Assembly: GCF_014698505.1 (NCBI RefSeq)
Contig: NZ_JACJTD010000022.1
Span: 1 to 64,000, forward strand
Source: Nostoc foliaceum FACHB-393
GTDB taxonomy: Bacteria > Cyanobacteriota > Cyanobacteriia > Cyanobacteriales > Nostocaceae
Direction of reading: 5' to 3'
Length of the DNA: 64,000 nt
Under the pieces are notes generated by a model that was not told the origin of the DNA, searched no databases, and was given only the letters and a program-made list of their open reading frames with translations. The position numbers and the translations under genes are program-made. Shown piece by piece: positions 25,696 through 32,756 of this stretch (position 1 is its first letter; every line of letters begins with the position of its first letter).

Positions 25696-26594
25696 GTATA
25701 TCCAATATAATTCCAGACTGCTTGGAGAAAATTATTCGCCTCCTGGCGAGTCCACGGTTGAGAATTGCGGAAGAGATACTTCAATTCATTTACTTCACCC
25801 CATTCAGAACAATCTTCATCTTTACGTGTGCGACTCCAGATGTCTACAATGATATATCGAAGAATTTCTGTGTATGACTCTTTTGAGAATGCTTCCAATG
25901 CAGCATTCCAAACCAGGCATTCGATAAGAAACGACGAAATGTTTTTGGCTCCTGATACGTTCTCGCTCTGCATTTTGTCTCGGAGACGTTTCAAAATGCG
26001 AATAACCCGTTTATATTTCCGGCCTGTACTATTATTTCTATTTACCCCATTATCGTAAGTCTGCTGAGGCCAATTCTGTATCAAACTACCGTTATCCGGC
26101 TTGAAGGCAACACCTGAAATGTAGTGAGGAGTGCCATCTGTGTTCCATCTTCCTGTGTAGTGTCGATGCTCGAAAGTAGGCACTACATCTGCATCAATTC
26201 TGTAAGTGTTTGCATGAACATCAAAAGCTTTATTACCTCGTGTAACCCCATTTCTACCAAAGTAATTGACTAACGCCTGCTCAACCATATTCTTGAATTC
26301 AGCAAAGGATATAGCACTACCCACATTACCAAACGTGTTTCGTGTAGTACCACTGGGATAGTCTGGAAAGAATGCTGAGTTATAGCGGACACATATATCT
26401 ACATCACTGTTCTGTCTAACATTTGTGCGGGCACGGTAAGAGCCTTGAGCAAAAACGGAAATGTCTAGGCTTGATAGTTTAACATCAGCTTTGATCGCTT
26501 TGCGAACAATTCTCTCTGCGTTCTCACATTTATCAGACTCTGTTTGGCTAGGCCCCCTCGACCAAGAAACAAAGGTATCTTCGGATATATTCAT
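25692..26594 (-). CDS. CD-NTase (cGAS/DncV-like cyclic-oligonucleotide synthase)
   Basis: The 300-residue protein carries the nucleotidyltransferase core: GS at 51-52 in SVFAQGSYRARTNVRQNSDV, the catalytic Asp-x-Asp at 64 and 66 (SDVDICV), and a third acid in YRIDADVVPTFEHR (134 or 136). The C-terminal half is helical (KRVIRILKRLRDKM, ISSFLIECLVWNAAL), as in CD-NTases. It should make a cyclic di- or trinucleotide upon phage sensing and so activate the adjacent Cap15-like effector. The clade cannot be set by eye. It lies about 48 bp downstream of the DUF6527 gene in the same operon. Confidence 0.85.
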   Translation of the reverse strand: MNISEDTFVSWSRGPSQTESDKCENAERIVRKAIKADVKLSSLDISVFAQGSYRARTNVRQNSDVDICVRYNSAFFPDYPSGTTRNTFGNVGSAISFAEFKNMVEQALVNYFGRNGVTRGNKAFDVHANTYRIDADVVPTFEHRHYTGRWNTDGTPHYISGVAFKPDNGSLIQNWPQQTYDNGVNRNNSTGRKYKRVIRILKRLRDKMQSENVSGAKNISSFLIECLVWNAALEAFSKESYTEILRYIIVDIWSRTRKDEDCSEWGEVNELKYLFRNSQPWTRQEANNFLQAVWNYIGYT

Positions 26595-26641
26595 GTACTA
26601 AAAGTCTCCCTACCTCATTCTTGGGCGGTATATTATTACAG

Positions 26642-27070
26642 TCACTTCCAATACTGCAACCACCACTGTTTCAATTTCATCCAAGAACTTTGCTTTTGTT
26701 TATCGCTCTTTGGTTTCTCTGTCATCACGTTACTAGAAGCATCTTCAAAGTATTTCTCTTTTGCAGAACGATCATATATTCTGGCAGCGTCAATCTCTTC
26801 TTGTGACCATTGGACAGCCCATATAACATCATTATGTCTGATCCAATAATGAGACTTACACTCAAAACTCCAGTTACCAATTGAAGGCTCAAGCGAAATT
26901 GATTTACCGTTAAAGATTAACTTCCAATCGGTTGGGCTTAGTGGAGTAAAAACCTCATTTCCACATCCGCAGCAACATTTATGAGCTACGGTTCCAAACT
27001 TTATAGACACATAGATAGTGTTGTCATTGAGGTTATCAGGAATATATTCAACAAATTCGTGTCTAAGCAC
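26642..27070 (-). CDS. DUF6527-family protein (Cys-rich, ubiquitin-like-module component)
   Basis: The 142-residue protein starts at GTG 27070, four bases after the E1-like stop, so translation is coupled. It has the family block VAHKCCCGCGNEVFTPLSPT at residues 28-47, then SLEPSIGNWSFECKSHYWIR. Cys32-34, Cys36, Cys71 and His74 could form a metal site. DUF6527 proteins are known from operons with multi-ubiquitin and ThiF-like proteins. The biochemical role is not set by the sequence; a hydrolase or ubiquitin-like processing role has been suggested by context for this kind of operon. The long C-terminal tail is charged. Confidence 0.75.
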   Translation of the reverse strand: MLRHEFVEYIPDNLNDNTIYVSIKFGTVAHKCCCGCGNEVFTPLSPTDWKLIFNGKSISLEPSIGNWSFECKSHYWIRHNDVIWAVQWSQEEIDAARIYDRSAKEKYFEDASSNVMTEKPKSDKQKQSSWMKLKQWWLQYWK

Positions 27071-27074
27071 TGTT

Positions 27075-28259
27075 TCAGCCTTCTAACTGGTCTTCGTTAA
27101 TTAGTGTATTGCCATCTATGGTATATGTAGTATTATGTTCCCCGTTGAAGTCTCGATAGAATCCAAATATTTTTTTCCACTTTATTACAGCTAAGGCTGC
27201 ATTAAGAGCATTCAGATCAGCAATCTGAATATTTTGAGCATAGTCGTTGTTACCGTTATTGTCTGAAAAAGAAACTCTTTTATTTATATGCTCACGCTGT
27301 TCTATAGTGCTAGTCGTGACTCTTAGTATCCCCCCTAACGATTCATCAACTAAATTCACACCAATTCCGACATCAATGAAAGGAATGCCAAATTCTTCTA
27401 ATTTTTCAATAATTAGTTTTTTTGCTGTACCTCTATCAAGGCAAAGGAATACAAACTTCATCTTCTTTAAATAATTAACGCTTATTTCATCCTCAATATA
27501 GAAAGCATGAGGAACAATACCTTGATGCATTTTGGAGTACAGTTCCTTGAAGTAAATTACCTTATAAGGAATTTCCCTCAGTTCATCAATTGATGGCGCA
27601 CCTGGAGACCTAAATGCGTTATGTTGAAATAATTTATCTCCATCAAATAGATGAACTCTTTTGACAGGAGTTTTGGCTACTAGATCCAACACGTATGTTC
27701 CCGTTCCACCTAAGCCAATAATAGCAACATCTTCCAGTGCTAATTTCTGAGAAATTAGATTGATACCCGCCCTACTTGATGCGGTATCACGATAACAGAA
27801 TGGCGATTCTCCTTCCTCCGATTGGATAACTGAGAAATTCTTTGCTGTGACAGCCGGATCAATTGCTTGTGCAGGACTAGAAATAATAGCGATATACGTA
27901 GTCAGCTTTTCATAATAGTTTGAATAGCCTTGAGGAGGTTTGCTTGAAAACGTATGTTGAACTTCAACTCCCTGAGTGAGTTGCTTTCTTGTACTCGCAT
28001 GTTTGATCTGAGTTATTTCTGTCCCGTCTTTATGGCAAGGATGATCACCGCCAAACTCAATAACGTGTGTACTAGGTTTAGTGGTTACATCGCCAGCAAG
28101 AGTCAATTCTGAAACAAGCATCCCGTATTTGATTTCTCGGTTGGAGTTTAAATACGGAATATTTTTGACCAGTAGATAGCCTGAGTTGATCTCCAGATCA
28201 AAGCCTTCATCTTGTAGACGCTTTAAGTCAATGCTACGACTTATCAGTTGCTGTGACAT
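27075..28259 (-). CDS. ThiF/E1-like adenylyltransferase with N-terminal DUF6791 domain
   Basis: The 394-residue protein joins an N-terminal DUF6791-type domain (residues 1-160, with FGGDHPCHKDGTEITQIKHA) to a ThiF-type Rossmann domain. The ATP loop is VAIIGLGGTGTYVLDLVA (178-195) and the adenylation loop HLFDGDKLFQHNAFRSPG (203-220). The protein would activate a ubiquitin-like C-terminus by adenylation. Only three cysteines occur (75, 155, 273) and none follow residue 273, so the usual distal E1 catalytic Cys is missing. Cys75 in HPCH sits in the N-terminal domain and could serve a conjugating step; that is speculation. The 5' end overlaps the multi-ubiquitin gene by 26 bp. Confidence 0.85.
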   Translation of the reverse strand: MSQQLISRSIDLKRLQDEGFDLEINSGYLLVKNIPYLNSNREIKYGMLVSELTLAGDVTTKPSTHVIEFGGDHPCHKDGTEITQIKHASTRKQLTQGVEVQHTFSSKPPQGYSNYYEKLTTYIAIISSPAQAIDPAVTAKNFSVIQSEEGESPFCYRDTASSRAGINLISQKLALEDVAIIGLGGTGTYVLDLVAKTPVKRVHLFDGDKLFQHNAFRSPGAPSIDELREIPYKVIYFKELYSKMHQGIVPHAFYIEDEISVNYLKKMKFVFLCLDRGTAKKLIIEKLEEFGIPFIDVGIGVNLVDESLGGILRVTTSTIEQREHINKRVSFSDNNGNNDYAQNIQIADLNALNAALAVIKWKKIFGFYRDFNGEHNTTYTIDGNTLINEDQLEG

Positions 28260-28707
28260 TGAAGATCATCCCATTTTTAATATGTACCGATTGTCCTTCG
28301 ACTAGAGTTCCTTCAGGCCTGCTGCCTTTGCCCTTCTCGTATGTAACTGTAAAAAGGATGTTTTCGCCTGTCGGAGGATTACTAAATGCCAAAGAGACAA
28401 TCTCGGTAAACGATAATTCCTTTGAAGTAACCTCTTTGGGACGACCGTTCACGATGATCTTGAATTCTTTAGTGCTATAAAAATGCTCGTCTTCTTTGAG
28501 ATGAATCTCATTTCCATCATTCGGGATGACTTTATCTTCCTGCTTTCCTTCTACCTCCTGAAACAGCTCGAATCCATGAGGAACGTGCCCAAGTACATAA
28601 AGCGCTGAACCTGTTGTTGGATTCGGCGACTCGTACTGCTTACGATCTATATGGACACGGACTTTACTATGCCCTACATCATGCTTGTGTTCTTTTTCGT
28701 TCATCAT
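28234..28707 (-). CDS. Multi-ubiquitin-domain protein (two beta-grasp domains)
   Basis: The 157-residue protein holds two ubiquitin-like beta-grasp units. The first spans about residues 16-86 (KVRVHIDRKQYESPNPTTGS ... FYSTKEF). The second spans 88-157 (IIVNGRPKEVTSKELSFTEI ... KNGMIFNVTATDKS). The conserved ends (ALYVLGHVPHGFELF, IVSLAFSNPPTGENILFTVT) fit the multi-ubiquitin family. There is no C-terminal Gly-Gly; it ends in FNVTATDKS. So conjugation, if any, is not canonical or needs trimming. GAGGA lies upstream of the start. It is the first gene of the operon and faces the regulator pair across a region with two palindromic operators. Confidence 0.8.
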   Translation of the reverse strand: MMNEKEHKHDVGHSKVRVHIDRKQYESPNPTTGSALYVLGHVPHGFELFQEVEGKQEDKVIPNDGNEIHLKEDEHFYSTKEFKIIVNGRPKEVTSKELSFTEIVSLAFSNPPTGENILFTVTYEKGKGSRPEGTLVEGQSVHIKNGMIFNVTATDKS

Positions 28708-28785
28708 TAAATCCTCACACCAAAATAGCTAATACAATACAAACCCCTGATGCTAATCGTGATAGAGTGAAACTATTCCATCTCT

Positions 28786-28842
28786 GCAACAACGTTGCTT
28801 CAGTGATTCAAATCTGTTATATCACCTCTGCAACAGCGTTGC
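28786..28842. promoter_or_regulatory. Paired palindromic operators in the divergent promoter region
   Basis: Two copies of GCAAC-NNN-GTTGC (28786-28798 and 28830-28842, each preceded by CTCT or CCTCT) lie 44 bp apart, about four helical turns. They sit between the operon start and the XRE gene. The repeated flanks (TCTCTGCAACAACGTTGC, CCTCTGCAACAGCGTTGC) indicate a true pair. They are the likely binding sites of the adjacent XRE repressor. Confidence 0.8.
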
Positions 28843-28872
28843 AATAGTGAAACAAAAACGAAAGGATTTTTT

Positions 28873-29232
28873 ATGGCTAGGCTTACACTTGAGCAACTTG
28901 GCCCCCTCATCAAGAAACGAAGGGGTAGCAGAGGACTGAGACAAGTTGCGGCAGAAATGAATATCAGTGCGGCAACCCTATCACGAGTAGAGGCAGGAAA
29001 ACAGCCTGATCTAGACTCCTTTACAAAAATTTGTGCCTGGCTTGGAGTCGATCCTGGCGAGGTTCTGGGTTACAAGGAGCAGGGAGAAACAGAAACTGCA
29101 TCCAAGCCCAACCAAACGGTCATGCTTGCTCACTTTAAGGCAGGCAAGACAATGAGTCCAAAGACCGCGCAACATTTGGGTGCATTAATTCTTGCTATTC
29201 ATCAAGCTGCCGTGGCAGAGGATGACGAATGA
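28873..29232 (+). CDS. XRE-family repressor, CapH-like
   Basis: The 119-residue protein has an XRE helix-turn-helix over residues 10-60: LIKKRRGSRGLRQVAAEMNI, then SAATLSRVEAGKQPDLDSFT and KICAWLGVDPGEVLG. Its C-terminal part is Gln/Thr/Ala-rich and may be the peptidase-accessible region. AAAGGA is seven bases upstream of the ATG. It overlaps the next gene (ATGA) and diverges from the CBASS operon. CapH repressors with a CapP peptidase control some CBASS operons in response to DNA damage. This pair fits that pattern. Confidence 0.8.
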   Translation: MARLTLEQLGPLIKKRRGSRGLRQVAAEMNISAATLSRVEAGKQPDLDSFTKICAWLGVDPGEVLGYKEQGETETASKPNQTVMLAHFKAGKTMSPKTAQHLGALILAIHQAAVAEDDE

Positions 29233-29819
29233 TCGGCCCAATATCAAAAAATGATGAAGCACTGTTCGTCCGGGGTTTCAAATCACGATGCGAGAACACT
29301 GCGATTCAGGTCAGGTCACATTTAGGTCTGAAAGATACAGACCCGTTGCCTGCACGCGAACTTGCAAAGTATTTAAATGTATTTATCTGGGAACTCGCCA
29401 ATGTGCCAGGCTTACCCCGTGAAACGCTTCGTTACCTTCAATCAACGGAGGGCGATGAATGGTCTGCTGTTACCGTCCGCTCAGGAACAAAAGACATTAT
29501 CGTACTCAATCCGTCCCATTCAGTTGCCCGCCAATCCAATGATCTGATGCACGAGCAGGCTCACATCATTCTTAACCATGAATCATCCCAGATCATCGTA
29601 TCTGATAGCACTGGCATAGGCTTTCGTACATTTGATAAGCGCCAGGAGGCCGAAGCCGATTGGTTGGGTGCTTGTCTCTTACTCCCTAGACCTGCTATCG
29701 CTGCCAGTCATCGTCAGAAGATGGATATTGAAGCTGCGGCCGATTATTTTGGTGTTAGTAAGGAGTTGTACAAGTATCGACTACGTATAACGGGCGTAGA
29801 GAAGCAGCTATCTCGTTAA
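29229..29819 (+). CDS. ImmA/IrrE-family zinc peptidase, CapP-like
   Basis: The 196-residue protein has the zinc motif HEQAH at residues 108-112 (DLMHEQAHIILNHESSQ) and the later EAEADWLGACLLLPR segment that supplies the third ligand. It is the ImmA/IrrE type and begins four bases inside the repressor stop. In known loci such peptidases cleave a partner HTH repressor and so release a defence operon. The cysteine in GACLLLP is in a position seen in CapP-type proteins. That it cleaves the neighbour here is inference. Confidence 0.85.
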   Translation: MIGPISKNDEALFVRGFKSRCENTAIQVRSHLGLKDTDPLPARELAKYLNVFIWELANVPGLPRETLRYLQSTEGDEWSAVTVRSGTKDIIVLNPSHSVARQSNDLMHEQAHIILNHESSQIIVSDSTGIGFRTFDKRQEAEADWLGACLLLPRPAIAASHRQKMDIEAAADYFGVSKELYKYRLRITGVEKQLSR

Positions 29820-29853
29820 GCATAGCTATGGCTATTCCTGTCCTGAAGATTCT

Positions 29854-30103
29854 GGCATCACCGCGCCAAAAGGGTAAAATTGTATGCTAAGGCTGTAATC
29901 CTTGTACAGCAATAGTTTCCGCCCTACCTTTCTGAGGTAATATTTCATTAGATAGAGAAGCAACTAGAAGTTTGGTTTAAGAAACGTTGATAATTACGTT
30001 TCTTACTTTGCATCTCAAAGCCAGTACCGCGCAACAACTCTGCGTGGCATTGGCTCAGAATTTTCCTTAGCGTACAAAAAACCTTTTTTGGCACGGTGAT
30101 GCC
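29854..30103. mobile_element. MITE-like element with 38-bp imperfect inverted ends
   Basis: The left end 29854-29891 (GGCATCACCGCGCCAAAAGG ...) and the right end 30066-30103 (... TTGGCACGGTGATGCC) are inverted copies, about 29 of 38 bases alike. The interior (about 170 bp) has no ORF. The left 80 bp equals the direct repeat that ends the Cap15-like gene. It is a non-autonomous remnant of an insertion sequence; the family is not identified by me. No target-site duplication was found. Confidence 0.7.
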
Positions 30104-30428
30104 AAGTACTGGGAAAGAGGCACAAAGGATAAATGATGCCTTACTGCAAGAGTTGGTGGTTCAGGAATAAAAAATTGAATAACAGGAATTGTGGTAAGCG
30201 CCAGCCATGTCGCTCTTGCTTATCGCCCTTCATTCAAGCGCTCGCGTTCAGCGTCTCGTAGAGAGGAAAAAAGAGCGATGCCTGCGGCGGGCTATTCGGT
30301 GTCGCCCCCATCTTTTTAGTTTTGTAGTCAGGCGATCGCACCTACAAATGATTAACTGTGATGCATAAGTTGTTAGATTATTTCAGTTAAATATATATAT
30401 ATATTCAATAACCAACACAGAATCACCT
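30104..30428. other. Intergenic region with palindromic repeat and HIP1
   Basis: About 325 bp, with a dispersed repeat at 30237-30295 (CTCGCGTTCAGCGTCTCGTA, then GCCTGCGGCGGGCTATTCGG) and a HIP1 octamer at about 30332. No gene is seen. Confidence 0.5.
30237..30295. repeat. Short dispersed palindromic repeat
   Basis: The core GCGTCTCGTAGAGA is shared with 11262-11312 and, inverted, with 54602-54630. The second block (GCCTGCGGCGGGCTA) resembles the 29-bp repeats. Confidence 0.65.
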
Positions 30429-30632
30429 ATGAAACTCGCTAACCCGCTCAATTTGGCAAATCTTGTTGGTTCTATTTTACTACCTAGAATCGCTAACAAT
30501 CAAACAGCTACTTCTAACAAGAGTGAAACATCAATTACTTTACCCAGTAATCCCATAAATATCAATTACCTGCAACCTTTTGATACTGCTGTTATTGCTT
30601 ATCACATGATGGGTATTGGCAACTTTGAATAA
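30429..30632 (+). CDS. Possible small protein, 67 aa
   Basis: It begins MKLANPLNLANLVGSILLPR and reads as ordinary polypeptide without membrane segment. It is followed about 40 bp later by a terminator-like hairpin, which supports a transcribed unit. No Shine-Dalgarno sequence and no family are seen. Confidence 0.35.
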   Translation: MKLANPLNLANLVGSILLPRIANNQTATSNKSETSITLPSNPININYLQPFDTAVIAYHMMGIGNFE

Positions 30633-30672
30633 AGCATAGTTTCAGTACAACTTTTGAAAAGCTACTTTACCT

Positions 30673-30693
30673 CTCCAACCTTGGAGGGGTTTT
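30673..30693 (+). terminator. Hairpin with T-run, probable terminator
   Basis: The stem CTCCAA-CC-TTGGAG is followed by GGGGTTTT. It is short but well placed after the small 30429 gene. Confidence 0.55.
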
Positions 30694-30809
30694 AGTTGGT
30701 GCATTAGTTCTTAAAATAAACATTATATTACTCCAGAAGATAGAGACATATTGGAAAAGTTAAAGCACACTTGTAAGAGCAACTTTAACTATTCAGTAAT
30801 GGTGTGGCA

Positions 30810-31742
30810 ATGTGGCTGAAATATGGTGTAAATGAAGAAGGTATCTTGATATGTATTGAAGATATCAACAGGGGGAAGACTTCACTTAAGTGTCCTTACT
30901 GCCATAGTAATTTAACTGCTAAAAAAGGCAAGGTGAAAGAGCATCATTTTGCTCATAATGACCAAACCTGCCGCCCCATAGCTAACCGATAATTCCCTAC
31001 TCTGCCACTCTATGACAATTTCAACGTTCAATTATCTGGCAAGGATTTGGCACAGTTAAAGCTGCTTTGGCAGGAGTACGGAGCCAAAAATTACCCTATT
31101 AGTTCCTACTTAATTACTTCTGGTTTACTCAAAGCAGGAGTGTTAAGAAAAAACCTATACTTAACCCCACCTGAGTATGAATTTAGTGATTTGGGTAAAA
31201 TTCCTGTTGGAGCGCTAGAGTTTGCGCGGTTCAATGATGTACAGGAGCCACTATTACTTAAAAAACTGCTGAAACTTGAGCTAGCTTTGAAACACGCTGA
31301 GTACAAAAATGCTCCAGATTTAGCATATCGATTTACTGATTTGAAGCTGTATCGCGCTCAACTCCAACGTATTCTATCCTATAGCCTATATTTTTTAGAG
31401 ATTGAAACGAATATTGGCATTTTGTACAAGATAGGAGTAACCCAAAGACCCGTTGTCAAGCGAGTAGCAGAAATAAAAATTGATTTACTTGCTCATTATT
31501 CGAGTGTTGCTATTAGAGTATTAGGAACTTGGGAGCATAGAGGTAATGTTGAACTGTATTTCAAACACCGCTATCAGGGCTTTAATTATCCCATCGGAAG
31601 TTTAACTGAGTATTTTAAGTTTAATGCTGAGGATACCAAAATGGTACTGCACGACCTGCAACAAATGCAACCTAAAATACTATCTCAAGATGAAATAGAT
31701 ATTCTTGAGGAGAATTCTAGTTGGGAGGAAATTGCTGTGTAA
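30810..31742 (+). pseudogene. GIY-YIG nuclease family gene broken by one stop codon
   Basis: Codons 30810-30989 encode MWLKYGVNEEGILICIEDIN ... LKCPYCHSNLTAKKGKVKEH HFAH, a CoiA-like zinc region. The reading is then cut by TAA at 30990-30992 after RPIANR. It resumes in the same frame with FPTLPLYDNFN and continues to 31742 (LYFLEIETNIGILYKIGVTQ RP and VELYFKHRYQGFNYPIGSLT), the GIY-YIG-like half. Only the single codon, most simply GAA to TAA, separates the two parts. Intact relatives in Nostoc have this joined layout. It is probably inactive unless the stop is read through. Confidence 0.8.
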
Positions 31743-31933
31743 TATTCTCATAATTCCGTAGCAAAATCTAATTAATTACCAAGCAAAAATAATTATTTTA
31801 TTGCTATATCTCTAAATACTCTACCACTGATGATGAGGCGACTGCCGACTTTTGATACAGCAGTATTTACTGAGGAGCGATGGCGTAACCGCCCAGCGTA
31901 GCTGATCGCAGTGGTCAAGTGCATTACTTGAGA
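31743..31933. other. Intergenic region between convergent genes
   Basis: About 190 bp with a GCGATGGCGTAACCGCCCAG segment that resembles the dispersed repeats. No gene is seen. Confidence 0.35.
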
Positions 31934-32284
31934 CTATGCACTCACAGATTCAGAAGCTAGCAAACCCGACATCTCCAATACTCGCTGTGACCAAGTAGAC
32001 GCAACAGATGCAATATCTGTAATTTCCATTGATTTGTCCCAAACATTGATCCAGTTTTGTAATAAGTCTTGGAGTTGATTTAATTCAACATTATTTATTT
32101 CACTTTTTTGTTGTATTAAAGACACGTACAACAAACTTTCTGACAACAATATTGGAACTAATTCACGAATTGCACTCTTTTGTGACCAAGAGTTAAGGCG
32201 TGCCAAACTAGCTGCCAATTCTCCTAATTGTTGCGCGTGGGATTGACGTAAAAAACTCGCTTCAATTGCACTCCAGTTAGGCAT
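31934..32284 (-). CDS. Hypothetical helical protein paired with DUF5674
   Basis: The 116-residue protein (MPNWSAIEASFLRQSHAQQL) is entirely helical, with LGELAASLARLNSWSQKSAI near the N-terminus. Its start overlaps the stop of the DUF5674 gene (TAATG), so the two are translated together. The pairing resembles toxin-antitoxin gene organisation, but no toxin motif is seen. No family is recognised. Confidence 0.6.
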   Translation of the reverse strand: MPNWSAIEASFLRQSHAQQLGELAASLARLNSWSQKSAIRELVPILLSESLLYVSLIQQKSEINNVELNQLQDLLQNWINVWDKSMEITDIASVASTWSQRVLEMSGLLASESVSA

Positions 32285-32571
32285 TACAATCCTCCTAGCA
32301 ATTGCTTGGTGATTTGGCTAACTTGTTCTCGAATTTGGCTAGACTGTATTATCATACTACGGTTATTCTGGCTTGGGCGAATGTTGATGATTGACTCAAA
32401 CACGATTTCTTGAGTGAAAACAGACCAATCCACACCCCAAATATCTCGTTGTCTGCTACCGTCTTTGAGTAACTCTTGTTCACATTCGTAATGGCGAACG
32501 CCACAACCTGCAAGAATTTTGCGTTCGATGTCTACTGCTATTTTAATGAATACATCCCAAGTTTTCACCAT
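32284..32571 (-). CDS. DUF5674-family protein
   Basis: The 95-residue protein matches the DUF5674 pattern: MVKTWDVFIKIAVDIERKIL at the start, then GSRQRDIWGVDW, and later IINIRPSQNNRSMII. The family has no known function and occurs in cyanobacteria. The order and overlap with the helical downstream gene suggest a functional pair. Confidence 0.7.
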   Translation of the reverse strand: MVKTWDVFIKIAVDIERKILAGCGVRHYECEQELLKDGSRQRDIWGVDWSVFTQEIVFESIINIRPSQNNRSMIIQSSQIREQVSQITKQLLGGL

Positions 32572-32756
32572 TTCGTCTATTTCTTCACGACTAGCAGGCT
32601 CACGGATTATTAAAATTAATTGAATTTAGTCCCAAGTAGCAATCAACAAGATCATTCCATAGATTAGTTAATCACGCCAAACAATTGAACACTGATGAAT
32701 AAATTCAGGAAAGTTCGCTTATATCCCCCGAATTTAGCAAAGCGCATTCGGGGCCT

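Larger units (their letters stand above)
24979..30103. mobile_element. Candidate non-autonomous transposon carrying the CBASS-ubiquitin-like cassette
   Basis: A 38-bp inverted end at 24979-25016 faces an opposite copy at 30066-30103, so the whole defence cassette (about 5.1 kb) lies between insertion-sequence-type ends. There is no transposase inside, so any movement would need one in trans. I could not find a target-site duplication at the outer edges. An inner copy of the left end at 29854-29891 also allows the smaller 250-bp element at 29854-30103. That the larger unit moves as one piece is inference. Confidence 0.5.

Noticed and set aside
25012-28707. Typical type II CBASS with Cap2 and Cap3
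   Set aside because: No E1-E2 fusion and no JAB metallopeptidase motif is present; the ubiquitin-like set is of a different kind.
24979-30103. Complete insertion sequence with its own transposase
   Set aside because: No transposase frame occurs between the ends, and no target-site duplication is visible.
23958-30331. Absence of HIP1 sites as proof of foreign origin
   Set aside because: Other stretches of 5-6 kb (for example 30.4-36.4 kb) also lack the octamer, so the gap only supports the idea.
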